Source: Clitopilus passeckerianus (Eukaryota; Basidiomycota; Agaricomycetes; Agaricales; Entolomataceae). From it: 64,000 bases of DNA. The first letter of the stretch is position 1; each line of letters begins with the position of its first letter. This document shows, piece after piece, positions 37,283 through 49,234 of the stretch. The notes beneath the pieces were generated by a model, which saw only the letters and a program-made list of their open reading frames with translations, was not told the origin of the DNA and made no database searches. The position numbers were made by a program, and so were the translations under genes. Location: the NCBI GenBank assembly GCA_944990035.1, contig CALYLX010000014.1:62001-126000 (forward strand). Direction: 5' to 3'.

Positions 37283-39642
37283 ATGCCTTCGACTAGTCCT
37301 TTATTGGAGCCTTCTTTCACCACTCAGGCGACTATCACCATGGCTGAGACTTCCTCTCACTCTGACCGCCTTTCCGAGAAGGAGGCTGCAGGCTCCATCG
37401 ATTTGAAGAAGGGTGAAGGCTTATACAACGAGCATATCGACTGCTCTGCCATTGACGAGAAGCTTCTCATTCGCAAGATCGACCTTGCGCTCATCCCTTG
37501 GTTATCCCTCTTGTACCTACTCAGCTTCCTTGACCGCACAAGTATTGGAAAGTGAGTGCAGACTTCGTTGCAGTCCAGTATCGTCACACTAACGGCTTGT
37601 ATGAAGCGCCAAACTATATCATTTGACGGACGACCTACACCTCACCGACACCCAGTACCTTCTGAGCTTGACTGTGAGAAACTTTCATTCCAACCATAAT
37701 GCCGTCGTGCTGACATTGGACCCGAACATCAGATCTTCTTCTTCAGCTATGCCATTTTTGAAGTCCCATCCAACATTTTCCTCAAACGCCTGCGACCTTC
37801 AATATGGTTGTCAATTCTCATGTTGCTTTGGGGCGTCATGATGGTCTGTTGTACTCTCCAACGAACCAACCATGGAGACTGAAAAAGCCCTTTACAGACT
37901 CTGCAAGGTGTTGTCACAAACTTCGGTGGTTTGATGGGCATGCGTTGGTTGCTTGGAGTCTTCGAGGCTGGATTGTTCCCTGGAGTCAACTACTACCTTT
38001 CTTGGTGTGTGATGCATAAGTTTTACTAGCGTATCGTGGTTTCTCACCGTTCTCCCAGCTGGTACAAACGCTCCGAGTTTGGTATCCGCGCCGCTATCTT
38101 CTTTACCGCTGCTAGTGTATCTGGTGCATTCGGTGGTTTGCTTGCGGTATGGAGCACCTTCAAATTCTCAGAATAATATTGATATGCTCTATAGGCCGCA
38201 ATCTCGAACATGGATGGCATCGGTGGCAAACCTGGCTGGGCATGGATCTTCAGTAAGATTCTCCTTGGCAGATCGACGAGTCTATCTTCTGACCCTGGTT
38301 CCTAGTCCTCGAGGGTTTGGCAACTGTCCTCGCTGGTATTGCGTCATTCTGGATTATCCAGGATTTCCCTGACACCGCCAAGTTCTTGACTGAGGAGGAA
38401 CGTACTCTCGTCGTCCGAAGGTTGCAGAGCGACGATCAACACAGTGCAGCTGGAGAGTCGCTCAGGTGGAAGTACATCTGGCAGAGCTTGTCTGACTGGA
38501 AGACATGGCTCACGAGTTCGTTTTTCGACTCACACAAAATCACCTTCTGTCTTCTAACCTTGCTCTATTGCAGTGGTCATTTACGTCGGTTGTGATGCCC
38601 CCCTGTATGCTTTCTCCCTTTTCCTGCCCACTATCATTAACCAGGTAAATCATTACTTTCTTGGCGTATCTTGTTATGAACATATCAACATTTCTACAGC
38701 TCGGATTTACCTCGACTGGCGCAAATTTGATGACGGTCCCGGTTTACGCTTTCGCTGGCATCGTCACTATCTCCGTCGGCTTTTGCGCAGATCGATGGGG
38801 TCACCGAGGTTACTTCAATGTGTCAGTCGGCAAATTGAATCCTAAGTTACCCAAAGAACTAACAAATGGCTCGATTTCTAGTGGATTCCTCATCCTTGGT
38901 GCTGCAGGATACATCATCCTTATATGCTCAAGGAGTGCTGCTTTGTCCTACTTCGCCGTCTACATGGCCACTTGGTAAGAGTTGTTTGCTCTACCGATCC
39001 TCGGTCGTAGACTGACATTTTACGTCCGATTAGTGGAATCTATCCCATTATCCGTAAGTCCGAAATCTCTCTCCGGTATGGCATCTTGCTGATTTAATTT
39101 CTCCAGCAAATACGATGTATGAACCTTCCTTTCTGTATTTTTTGTCAGTTACTGACGGACTTACAGTGCATGGGTGTCAAACAATGTCGAAGGTTCATAC
39201 AAACGCAGTGTCTCGTTGGCTATGGTGATCAGCTTGTGCGTTCAATCGTGGCTTCCTGTCTTCCTCACCTTCAACGCTGATACATTAACTCTAGTGGTAA
39301 CATCAACGGTGCTGTTTCCTCTAACATTTACCGTGCCAAAGACAAGCCTTGGTACCGCCTCGGTAAGCTGCAAGTACGCACGGTTGCGAATACCGCTGAA
39401 CCCGTATTCTTCTAGGTCACGGCTTGGTGCTGATGTACATTGGCCTTGGCATAGTTAGCTCCGTCATCTACCACTTCTGGTGCAAGGCTGAGAACGCTCG
39501 CCGTGAGCGTGGAGAGAGGGACGAGATTATCGGGGAGGAGAATGCCGATGGCAAGGACGAAAAGAACGGACGCTTTGCAACGATTGCGGATGCAAAGAGA
39601 GAAAAGGGTGACAACTGGAGTGGTTACCGATATACCACCTGA
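37283..39642 (+). CDS. MFS transporter, DAL5/anion:cation symporter family, copy 2
   Basis: Tandem paralog of the gene at 33226 and collinear with it over the whole length. It has KIDLALIPWLSLLYLLSFLD, RTSIGNAKLYHLTDDL, SYAIFEVPSNIFLKRLRPS, VFEAGLFPGVNYYL, YKRSEFGIRAAIFFTAA, AISNMDGIGGKPGWAWIF, WIIQDFPDTAKFL, GCDAPLYAFSLFLPTII and WVSNNVEGSYKRS. The tail ends DNWSGYRYTT. Introns fall at the same places as in copy 1 except for two that are absent here: one inside the NAKL segment and one inside the GLM-GMRW segment. No lesion was found. Start is the ATG at 37283; a second in-frame ATG at 37340 is also possible. Both copies are probably active and may differ in regulation or substrate. Confidence 0.88.
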
Positions 39643-40028
39643 TTTGAATGAGAGGCGAACGATATCTACGTTATTGTTATTGAAAGACCGAATGAATTTT
39701 TGTTTTGCTTTTTCACTCTATTCTAGCCATGAACATTTGTCCGATAGCCCAAACACTGTTTAGTATCCACCTCTAGTCGGACAGACAAGGTGATGGCCAG
39801 CTCTGGTTCCGTGTAGATATTGAGCAAGACAGACCCATCTGGCGTGGTGGATTCGGAATCTATTGACAAACTCGGGTGGCAGCAAGGTAGCAGACTAACG
39901 GAATTCATTACTGCCGTTGTCAGTCAAGTATGCGAATTCCGTTGCGTCGGCCAGCCATTTCTTGTATCTCGGAGTCCGGCCCTTATTTTTCAAGTTCCTT
40001 CTTAACTGTACACATGTTGGAAGGAATG
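39643..40028. other. Convergent 3' region of MFS copy 2 and the small minus-strand gene
   Basis: No coding potential. It lies between two facing stop codons and probably holds both 3' untranslated ends. Confidence 0.45.
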
Positions 40029-40454
40029 TCAGAACGTTCGGCGAACTTTCTCGGATTTGAAGGGCAGATACTGACGTTTCTCGAGCTCAACCTTCTCCCA
40101 ATGGCTCAACTCTCCATCTGCCTTCATCCTTCCGCCACCAAACACCTCACTCCACATCAGGGGCGCTTCGTCAGGATCTCTAGCTCCTGGTCGGGCGAGG
40201 TTCTTCATCCTTTGAACGTCCTCGTCCGAGGGTGGGTTGTCCGACCTTAGCTGTTTGATGAGCGACCCGAGAATCGACGCCCTTGCATCTGTGCGTGCTA
40301 GCTCTTCAGCATTTGCGCGTCTAGTCCCCACGAGATGTATAGAAATAGTGGTAATTGCCACGGAATAGAGGGCGTGCGGGATGTAGGCGCTCTTGTACCA
40401 CATTTGATGATGTAAGCATCTGGCGGGAAAAATCTCAATGAAATAAATGTCCAA
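40029..40454 (-). CDS. Small conserved-looking protein of unknown function, one hydrophobic segment
   Basis: A frame of up to 141 residues. The part from YKSAYIPHALYSVAITTISI onward looks like a real protein: one hydrophobic segment near the N-terminus, then a charged helix-like part (RRANAEELARTDARASILGS), then LARPGARDPDEAP and a basic end (KRQYLPFKSEKVRRTF). This resembles a small single-pass membrane protein with a soluble tail; the organelle cannot be named. The start is uncertain. The ATG at 40454 is used here, but a 5' exon reaching back to about 40516 would overlap the end of VPS9. Its start lies within about 50 bp of the VPS9 stop on the same strand, unusually tight. Confidence 0.55.
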   Translation of the reverse strand: MDIYFIEIFPARCLHHQMWYKSAYIPHALYSVAITTISIHLVGTRRANAEELARTDARASILGSLIKQLRSDNPPSDEDVQRMKNLARPGARDPDEAPLMWSEVFGGGRMKADGELSHWEKVELEKRQYLPFKSEKVRRTF

Positions 40455-40505
40455 TGATTCGCTTGACGAATTCTAGCGATGATGATTCCAAAGGTACTAG
40501 ATTTG

Positions 40506-43332
40506 CTATGATCCACTGCTCATCTCTAACAAGGCCTCAATGCTCTTCCCTAGGTCTCCTTCTTGGGCCTCTAACACCCAATCAATAATCTCAGAATCGA
40601 CGCTCGGGAAAATCTGCTGAAGCGTCTCTTTAGATGCGGCAGAGGCATGCTCCGTCGCCGCATCTATCTGAGCCTCAATTCCTGCTAAATCGAGGCCAGG
40701 TGTAGGTGTTCTTGAGACAGATTCCCCGGCCTGTTCAGCCGCAAGTGTTTGGACCCGTGGTGGAAGCGGAGGGGGTTGGGAAGGGTATGACGCTGATAAT
40801 GACTGTTGATGCTGGGGCCCTGATCGTGAAGGTGTATCTTCAGGACCATACCCAGGCGAACCTCCAGCATAATGGAACGAGGGTGAAGGTACCCGTCGGA
40901 CGCGAGGCTTGTATGGCGTCTGGAACCCGACTTGCCCCCCTCCTGCAGACTGTGGGGTGAACGGGGTGTTGCCGATGGGAGACTGCAGCGAATCAGCCGT
41001 CTGCGGGGATGTTAGGCCCTCTGGATGGGACCAGTGAGGGACAACAGGTGAGGCGGAGCTGCCAGCCTGGTTACGCTGGGCCTGCTGCTGTTCCCTTCCT
41101 AATTCAAAGGGTGCAAAAGGGCCTGGCAGGTAGGAAAACTTTCCTTCCGCTCCGTCCAAGGCCTCACTGAATATCCTGCTGATGGCATTGAGCGGTTTGG
41201 ATATGGTATCTCCGGTCTTCTGCAATAGACGCTTGGCATCCTCTGAAATCGTCTGGGCTGGTGTTGGTAGCGACAGAGGTTGCGCAGACTCTTCTCCAGC
41301 ATGAGGAGTTGTAGGTGTTTGCACAATCCCTCGGATGTCGACCATGCTGTGTCGAAGTAAGGGAGAGGAAGGGTCTGAAAGGGGTAGAGTCTGAATAGCA
41401 TCCTCGACATTCCTGTAAGGGTGTGTCACTTTCAAACGGCACGATTCAGTAGCTAAAAAGGGACCGACTTCTCGAACTCCTCCTGCGAGATGTTGGACAA
41501 TGAGGTATGATCCATTGTCTCTATGAACGATACAGCACCCATCTAGTATAACTTCAGCTCCGGTCAGCAATTACTGTGTAGAAACGTACCAAGCTCGACA
41601 GGTAGTATCCTGCCTCGCTCTGGAGCTTCGCTGGATTCCTAAATCTGTTGATGAACCTTTATAAGGGGATATTAGCTTCATCTTTACTCTCCACTTAGCA
41701 CCCAACAACGCACTCCACGTTTGAGAGCAGATGGTCTGGATTAGCCTTGAGAACGACAAATATCAAGATGGGAAGGAAGGAATCTGCTCCTTCTTCAATC
41801 TTCAGGTGGCGGAGCATTCCTACAACAGTAACCTATTAGCTTAGACGAAGCTAATGGTTGGGCCGGGATTGAAACCAACCATAGATAACCTTGCAGCAGT
41901 TCAATATGCATATTAGCTTATCGCGAGGTGCCTTGTAATGGTTAACTTTCAGAAGCTCTGATTCAGGAAACATCAGGTATATTGCCATTATTTGACTGAA
42001 AGGCAGACGTACCTTGTTGAGCAAACATCAAGAACCCTGAACCCTCGTCCTCTGCAGGGATATCCAGGTGCTTCTCCTGTATCCACCCGAACATTCCGAT
42101 ACGTTGAGACAATATTTGATCTCTCTCCAGGTCGTCTGTTGTAATAGGCCGTGGTGGAATAGCGTGAACAACCTGAGGTGTAAAAGTGCTATGCAGCTTG
42201 GTTCAGAGAAAAGATTTCTAGGGGTGACATGAAATACGGACAATTCGTAGAGCCGGTTCATGACGAGCTTCTCCATTCCTTCCATGGCATTGTCAAACTC
42301 AGCATCGGATGCATTCTTCCAGATGTCGCAAGCACGCATTTGTTCGGCTATGAACTGGAGAATGGTCAGTGGGTGAATCGTGCTGGAAGTAAAGTGACTA
42401 CATTGAGGAAGTCATTAATTATCTTTATTTGGTCATTCACGGTGAAGGTACGTTTCGAAAAGTTGCTCAAAAACCTGGAGGCTATATCAGCCAAGATTGA
42501 AATATGAGTGTACGTAGAAGACATACGATCGAAGATATTTCGAAACAGGCTCTGCTGCCCGACTCTTCATCTGGTCAAGGAACTTCTGGAAATCGAAGGG
42601 TATCTCGCCGTCCTGCTTGTTCTCAGGCGATGGTGAGGCTGTTCCAGAGCCAGCAGTCGGGGGAACAGCGGGCGTAGTTGGTGTTTCCGCCCTGGACGAT
42701 GGCTGCTCTGGCGCTCGGAGAGTAGCTTCCTGTTGGGCAGCGAGAGACGACAGTGTGGCAGGCGACGGTACGGGTTTGGCAGCATCCAATGATAGTGGCC
42801 TCGGTTTACCTATCCCTGGTATTGAGAAGGACTTGGCAAAGGATGCAAGTGAGGGGAATGTTGACGATGGACTGAGCATAGCTGACTGTGGTGAATCAGG
42901 CGGAGATACGAGAAGGTCCTGGACTGGTGGTGCTGGAGGAAGTATTTGCGGCGGTGGGGTCTTTGAGGGCGGGAGTGGTGGGTGAGCCTCTGCAGTCTCC
43001 CAAGCTGTTTTGGCCAATAGTTCCTCTGAGTTTGCTAGCGGATCGAACTCGTTCAAAACATCTTTGGAAACTGGAAGTGGCGTGTCTGATTCTGTTGACA
43101 CTGACAACGATTCTAGGCCATGAGTTATCGTAGAGTCCAACGCGGCAAGCTCTGGGGTATGTAATTCTCTTTCCTTCTCCTTGGCTGAACCCCGTCCACT
43201 ATCGGAATCAGTGGGATCGTTCCATGGGTTCGCTGCTGTTGGTGAGTCGCGGTCGATAGGCGCCAATGTCGTGGGTGGTGGTGTCAGCTGTGGGCTCTCT
43301 TTAGGAACTTCCTGTATCTGTTCGTCCTGCAT
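40506..43332 (-). CDS. VPS9: VPS9: Rab5/Vps21 guanine nucleotide exchange factor with CUE domain
   Basis: Activates Rab5-type GTPases on endosomes and so drives vacuolar and endosomal traffic. The first exon (from 43332) is a Pro/Ser-rich, probably disordered region of about 240 residues ending FQKFLDQMKSRAAEPVSKYL. The helical bundle and VPS9 domain follow over several exons: INDFLNFIAEQMRACDIW, AMEGMEKLVMNRLYEL, RIGMFGWIQEKHLDIP, KAPRDKLICILNCCKVIYG, GADSFLPILIFVVLKANP (the VPS9 catalytic region), LLSNVEFINRF and GYYLSSLMGAVSFIETMD. A long linker leads to a C-terminal CUE-type ubiquitin-binding domain (ETLQQIFPSVDSEIIDWVL to SIEALLEM). About seven introns of 47-60 nt, about 800 residues, no lesions. 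The ATG at 43332 is the first in frame. CUE plus VPS9 is the yeast Vps9 arrangement, so the identity is firm. Confidence 0.9.
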
Positions 43333-43930
43333 TCCTCAATAGTAGTCGTCAAGGTCGTCGTGCAGAGTCAAGCGAATTCACCGCAGCCTTGACTTCAAGC
43401 TACCAGCGTCATTCAGCCAAAACGGCTTGGGTGGCGATTGATTGCGTAAGCCACGTGAGTCAGCACCGCTTTGCTCCTCAACGTCTTAGGCTAGAACCTT
43501 CAAACAAAAATAGTTAGAGTCTTAGCCTTTGAGCATATTCCATGATCGCATTAGCTCCTCGGCATCTTATCATGGACTTGTCAGCTTCCGCAACTCTTCA
43601 TGTGGTTCTCTGCCGTATTCGTCTGCGTAAACCTAGAAAATCCGAGAAAAAGTAGAGTTGAAGGAGTGGTTTTAGGCGTATTTACACGTTTAACGATGAG
43701 ATCGAGGTAGACGGCGTCTGTACCTTGTGGACCGTCGGGATCCGGATGGCTATGCAACAATATCCAGTGGCGGTGGAGGATGACTAAGCAGCCCTCAATT
43801 TGTACTTTTCACTGCTAGCAACGACGGGATCATCTTCTTTACGCCCATCATCTTCTCTCTAATACCCCTTCTTTCCTTCAAATACCCCCTCAAAAAGCTT
43901 TTAGAAAGCACCTGTTTTCCTTCAAAAACT
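43333..43930. promoter_or_regulatory. Divergent promoter region between VPS9 and the Pro/Ser-rich gene
   Basis: About 600 bp between two start codons facing away from each other. A CACGTG E-box at 43452-43457 lies 120 bp before the VPS9 start. A CT-rich tract (about 43850-43920) precedes the right-hand ATG, as often seen at fungal transcription starts. No gene is seen inside. Confidence 0.4.
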
Positions 43931-44812
43931 ATGGGACGTGCGCTCTTTTCTCAAAAATATGTTCCAGCTGCCCCTGTTGGAACCGAACCCGAAGTAGCCA
44001 ACTACACTACTTGGAGCAGATGGAACCCTTTTGACCCTGATTCCAACGAGTTCTTCGTCGACGCTGAACGGGAGGTCTTCACTGACACTCCAGAGTATCA
44101 GCGCGAACTCGAAGAACTTCAACGACACGATGCTGCAAATCCTACTATCGTAGAGCCACCTCCCTTTGAGCGTGCCAACTCTGCACCTGTTCAACCAATT
44201 ACTCCTAATTGGCAAAACACTCCCCTTGATTGGCAGACTGATTCGCGTAGTACTCATTCCACCGAATGGGAACATCTCAGTGGCACTCGTACTATCACAG
44301 AGCCAGACGGTTCTGAACGCGTCATCCCTGTCTATATCTCTTCTGGGTACAGAAGCCCAACCACCACCGGTTTCACACCAGAACCAGTGTCAAGCTCGCG
44401 CCGCGCCCAGGACGCGCCTTCACGCACCATTATCGTTGAATCCCCATCGTCCCTTGTCGCAACTTCGAACACAGATACAGTCTTAGAAGATGATGTCGTT
44501 CTCGAGGTTGAGCCTTCTTCCTCTCCTTCCCTTCCTTCTCCGACCTTCCGTAGAACGGTCGACATTGAGATTCCGGCTCCTCCAAGTCCAGATTCGCCAG
44601 CTAGTCCTGCGACTCCAACTGACCAGTCTTTCAACTCCATGTTCAGCTCCTCCCCACATTTGGCGTCCCCGCAGACGTACAACTGGAGCCACTCCCCCGC
44701 CCATAGGCACTTACCCAGGCGCAGTGCTGGGGGGCCAGCCCCCCGCCGTCATTTAGCTACGGCCGTCGCCACTCGCACCTATCCCTACCCAATGGTTGCA
44801 GGACGAGTCTAG
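43931..44812 (+). CDS. Single-exon Pro/Ser/Thr-rich protein of unknown function
   Basis: An uninterrupted frame of 293 residues. The first 50 residues look ordered (KYVPAAPVGTEPEVANYTTW, RWNPFDPDSNEFFVDAE) and contain acidic and aromatic residues. The rest is low complexity, rich in Pro, Ser and Thr, with an Arg/His-rich end (HRHLPRRSAGGPAPRRH). No signal peptide, membrane segment or known domain is visible. It is one of the few intronless genes of the window. The long open frame, the good ATG context and the bidirectional promoter with VPS9 support it as a gene; the function is not known to me. Confidence 0.6.
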   Translation: MGRALFSQKYVPAAPVGTEPEVANYTTWSRWNPFDPDSNEFFVDAEREVFTDTPEYQRELEELQRHDAANPTIVEPPPFERANSAPVQPITPNWQNTPLDWQTDSRSTHSTEWEHLSGTRTITEPDGSERVIPVYISSGYRSPTTTGFTPEPVSSSRRAQDAPSRTIIVESPSSLVATSNTDTVLEDDVVLEVEPSSSPSLPSPTFRRTVDIEIPAPPSPDSPASPATPTDQSFNSMFSSSPHLASPQTYNWSHSPAHRHLPRRSAGGPAPRRHLATAVATRTYPYPMVAGRV

Positions 44813-45629
44813 ATGCCATTTAGTCGACTTAGCTCGCTATCTGGCCCAATCATATGCAAACTTGTTTAATGTATCCTTTCTTCGTCCTGCTTCGTCCTGC
44901 TATCCCCGCCGCCTGCTTTCTTGACTTATTGCTTGATTTATGCAATCCAACCATCAATTGGTTGCCACCGCGTCATCGCTGTTATCACTCAATCACTACT
45001 ATCGCCGGTGCCATAATATCTCCGTTATGGTCCTCTATACGAGCTTAATGCTTAATACTCTCTTACGCCGTTATCACACACGTCTTCATCCCTACGTGAT
45101 AATACCTTGAACCACCTTTGGGACCCTACCATTTTTTATCTATATGGTTCTCTTGAGTCTGCTGTATCATTGGTGTTGGATTGTATCGTTACATGTCTCA
45201 TATCAGATTTCAATTGTACCTATACAAAATGCAACAATTTGGCTTTCTACATACTCGTGTCCTTGTCCTAATAGGTCGGTCGAAGTTTGAACTACAAACA
45301 ATTTCCCCCGCCGAAGGCCAAATTAAGTGTGAAGATCTTGCGCTACCTCTGCGGGACGTCGCCAGACGTTTTCAACATAACAGTAAGACTCTTTAAGCCA
45401 AATTTGCAGCAATAATGAATTTTTTGCCTGAGCAGACCCCCGGATAGGATACGTGACATCCCTAATCTATACGGAAAAGGTATTTTAAGTTTCCAAAGCT
45501 ACATGATGATTTGAATAAAGGTACGATTGGTTACTCCCACCTCTCAAAGTATGATTTCCCGATGTGGGCCGAAGAGATTCACTTTCCTTTGGACAAGGCC
45601 TGTAAGCACATCCAACGTCAGATGACTTC
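44813..45629. other. Intergenic, no gene supported
   Basis: AT-rich, with short frames only. The left part is probably the 3' untranslated region of the gene ending at 44812. No repeats were recognised until the FunK1 relic begins at about 45630. Confidence 0.45.
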
Positions 45630-46090
45630 GAGATGTTGACGCTGGATTTGTTCAAGGCAGTTATCACGGACAGCATCATCGATGGACCAACCAGCTGCCT
45701 TGAAGGCGTACTCGCACATCAATATAAATCCGCTATGATCTTTGAGGAATACATTTTCCCCGAGAGTGGCTCTGGCTCTGCGAAAATATATCGAGGAGAC
45801 ATGCAGTCGGTTGGGGTAGATGATTCCAGGGAATTTGGACCCTACTCTTCAGTCTCCTTCCTTTGTCTGTCGATCTCGCCCTGGCGTTGGCTGTAAAGGA
45901 TTCACTGCCGAACGGCCTTGCGTGGCGGTGGAGCTCCAATTATTAAGGGGCATGTTATTGACGACTTGGAACGAGCTGTCTCCCCGCAGTACACCCGAAA
46001 GGAACATAGTGTACTTCGCATATCCCCCAGGGAGGTCCCCTTTTGTGTGGGAGACAAAGATTGAAAACACGGTTTTGATCATGCTGAAGC
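45630..46090 (-). pseudogene. FunK1 kinase relic (C-terminal part)
   Basis: On the minus strand this matches the C-terminal half of the intact FunK1 gene at 56783-59428. The readable stretch VFSIFVSHTKGDLPGGYAKYTMF corresponds to VFSTFISHTNGDVSGGYVKHAMF there, followed by SFQVVNNMPLN against SFEVANNIPPN. DNA similarity continues to about 45630 (compare the blocks around gatgg(a/g)ccaaccag and gatctttgaggaat), but the frames are broken and the catalytic lobe is absent. It is a decayed fragment, not a gene. Confidence 0.75.
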
Positions 46091-46596
46091 CCTTCGATAG
46101 GATTCAGATTGGGCCCTCGAGAAGACAAACAGGCCCTACTAAACGTAAACGATTATTGTAATTCATATTTGTTTGTTCTCTGGGACTTAGATTGTGGACT
46201 CAACAACCTCTCCAAGAAATCAGGAAAAGTTGCTTACCTTGCTAGGTTGGGCGCTAAGCACTCTTAGTAAGTAAAAAGACAAACTCGAATGTGGGTGTCA
46301 TGCGTGATCCACTGGCAACACGACAGTTTAGAGCAAGTCGAAGCGCGTCGTCATACCAGGGAGGACGCATGTCTCCACATAGCAAAACAAAGAAGCGATG
46401 AGGGTGCGTGCTTTCTGGCGGTGATCTGCTAAATTCCGGACTCATGACCTCTCCTCATAAGGTCTCAAAAAATATTTATTACATACTTTTCAAGTTTGGT
46501 ACAAGTCATTCATAGAAAATATTGGCACTTCGATACGAAATAGCAGAACGCGTAAGAAACGTTACATTCCACACCGACAATTGTACGAATCACGGA
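46091..46596. other. Spacer between the FunK1 relic and the GH62 gene
   Basis: No gene. The right part is AT-rich and should be the 3' untranslated region of the minus-strand GH62 gene. FunK1-like similarity is not visible beyond about 46090. Confidence 0.4.
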
Positions 46597-47923
46597 TTAG
46601 CAGTTGGTCTGGGTAAGGAGAGCGAGTTTCCAGGGGAGTAAGTTGTAGTCACCTCCAGCGGTGGGGCTGATACCCTGGTAGAGGTAGCGCATACCGCATG
46701 CACTGATGGACATGGTCTGATCAACGTTCGTGCGGACCGCCTCGCCGTGGCTGATATCCTTGGTCCAGGCGGAACCGCTGAATGCAACATTGTTGGCACC
46801 CGCAAACGGATTGGACTGCGATGCAGCGAGCTGAGCCCATGAGCCGCTGAGGCTTTTCGAGCTCCAGGAGCGGAAGTATCTGCGACCGTCGCTGCCGATG
46901 CACTCGACGATGAGGAGGTAGGTATCGCCAACCTTGTAGACGTTGGATGCCTCAAAGAGGTCGTTCTTGGCGGCCTGGATAGCAATGACAGGTTCGCTCA
47001 TGCCGTTGGGGAAGTTGCTGACGGATGTCTGCGAGCGATAGAGGTGACCGTTATCGTCGGAGGAGAAGAGGTGGCAGTTGGCTGAGTCGCAAATGACCCA
47101 CATGTCGACCCAGTAACCGTTGCCGATGTTGTTTTGAATCGTGCTGGGCACACCATTGTAGAAGTTCTTAGGGGCGGTCCAACCTGCGGGATTGCTGATG
47201 TCGGAGTTGGTGGAGTATGCCGCATTACCGTTCTGGAAGATGAGGTACCACTTGTTCTGCGGAGCCATAAAGAACACCTGGGGGGCGGCACGGTAGCCTG
47301 AACCGATCGGGGTCTGGTCGAGGTAATGATAGGTCGCCGACCCTGCCTGATTGAAGTCGGTGAAGCTCAGATAAACCATGTTGTAACCTCCGGACGTCGC
47401 GGTACTGGCGAAGACGTGGTATTTGCCATTGTAGTATACGATGGAGGGATCCTTGAGGGCAGCAATGTTTCGGCCATCTGACTTAGGGCCAATGAGTGCA
47501 CCGCTCGAGCTCCATTTGAAGCTAGAGGGGAGGGTTGCGCCGCTGCTAGGAGCAGTGTTGGTGGCAGAGGTGGTGGTAGGAACCGTCGGCGTTGTGGATG
47601 AGCCTGGGAGGCATTGGGAGTACCATTCTGAATGTAATTTAGCAGGGACTAGTGCAACTCGCGATAGCTGTTACTCACGGTTCGAATACGTACATACGCC
47701 CTGGTCACATGTCGTTGAGCCACTAAGAGAACGGTTGGCTACCTCTGTGGTCATCGTGCAAATAAATCAGTCATACCTGTAACCTTCCTATAATCGCAAA
47801 AGTCAGTAAGGAGCGTGCGATGAACGATGATTCAATACGTACGCCGCCGCACTGTCCATAGAGAGGTACGCTGGCCAAAGCGACCGAGATTGTCATAGAG
47901 AGGACGATAAGAGCTTGAAGCAT
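46597..47923 (-). CDS. Secreted GH62 alpha-L-arabinofuranosidase with N-terminal CBM1
   Basis: Cuts arabinose side chains from arabinoxylan outside the cell. Exons 47923-47843, 47787-47777, 47722-47679 and 47627-46597 give 388 residues. A signal peptide (MLQALIVLSMTISVALA) is followed directly by a complete fungal cellulose-binding CBM1: YGQCGGEGYSGSTTC, then CTYSNQWYSQCL. A Ser/Thr linker of about 20 residues leads to the GH62 domain, which has SSGALIGPKSDGR, LKDPSIVYYNGKYHVFAS (catalytic Asp), YWVDMWVICD, NDLFEASNVY (probable acid Glu), YRAAPQVFFMAPQNKWYLIF and a final Cys. The second exon is only 11 nt. Secretion and substrate follow from the family; the fold and residues are seen directly. 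Confidence 0.93.
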
Positions 47924-49234
47924 TGTAGGCGATAGCTATGGTGAGGAGCATTTTCTTCGTTGTCATGCGCTTTTATATTTGCAGCAGAGGCTGGTTGGAA
48001 AAATGGCGGGGAAAGATGAAGTGGTAACTGGGGTTCGATGTTGGGGCCAAGCGAGAAATACAGAAGTCCGCTGTCAAGTGCGGGATAATAGGGCGGGCCG
48101 CCAGAGTAGAGGAATGAATTGTAGGTCAGTCAGGTGAAGTACTTCAGGGTAAGAGAGTGAGCAGGTACTTGACGCGCCAGTGGTGGAGGGACCGGGTATT
48201 TTTGGACCGATTGACATAAAGATGCAGAAGAATTTGCTGATGTAATACTCGCGTCGCTAGTCGCCTGGAGGTGGCTCAGAGATGATATTTCCGCCCTTTC
48301 TCCTTGAACCTGGTTTGGACTTTTAGTTCACATAGTGATCTGCAGTGCCATCCGTCATGTGGTTGAGGCAGAATGATATAGCCTGAAGTTGGGAGAAATC
48401 GTGGAGACAAGGGTGGGCTTGGGTAAAGGAGTGGTCAGCTTGTTTCGGGCCCTTACAGACAGGTACGGATCACCCATTTTTACGATACATGGTATTAGGG
48501 AGCATAGTCTCCAAATTGGTCGTCCACCGTACGCAGCGAGTCACCTCGCTTATTGTCGTTTCTGTCGTGCTCGAACCGGCCATTTGTCTTGGAGAATCGC
48601 GGGACTCTGACAAAGTTGATATGTGGAGGGTCCCGTTCATGCTCGCGGTTTTGGGTCAGCTGGATAACAGTGCAACTAGCGAATGTGGGAGTCGTCCTTG
48701 TTGGTACAGGGAGAGGCGTACCGAGTAGTGAAGTAATCTACGAGCAAAAAAGAATCAATCCTAAGCAGAAATGATACGGAGAAGAATCTAACCACAAGTT
48801 GACGAGCAGTCGCGCAAAGACCACTTTTGGTATCCTGTAGCTGACCGTACGGGAGTTGTCTCATATTTACAGTAGTTTCAGATGTTGAACGCAAACTGTT
48901 ACCTTGCCCGTGGGCAGCGGGATCGACGTCCTCGCTGACAAGTTGGTCGTCGTTGGAGAGTCGAGTCCTTGTGGTTTTACCATTGTCTCCGTTCTTCTCC
49001 CCGACCACCCATTCCAGGGAAGATTGCGAGGCGCTCGGACAACTCGCGCGGACACCGTTTGGACCGTATCTGAACGAGGCCCCATTACGAGTGAGGTTCC
49101 GGTTAGAACTTGACTTGGAAAGCGTCGACAAACTGCAACGTCCCATGTCCCAACCTTTTGCATTCAATTTTGGCAGTGGCAGCTTACAAGTCAGAAGGCA
49201 GAGGGGGTGAGGAGAGAAGGGATAGCACAAACGG
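47924..49234. other. Upstream region of GH62; no further gene
   Basis: Beyond the GH62 promoter (to about 48200) only overlapping short frames occur. A minus-strand frame at 48676-49254 is open for 192 codons but has no domain and is crossed by other long frames; I do not call it. Confidence 0.35.
47971..48033 (-). promoter_or_regulatory. GH62 promoter: TATA box and candidate CreA sites
   Basis: On the minus strand AAATATAAAA (47971-47980) lies 48 bp before the start codon and is a good TATA box. Farther upstream, gcgggg at 48006-48011 and ctgggg at 48028-48033 fit the carbon-repressor CreA/Cre1 consensus SYGGRG. Glucose repression of such an enzyme is expected, but the sites are short and not tested. 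Confidence 0.4.
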
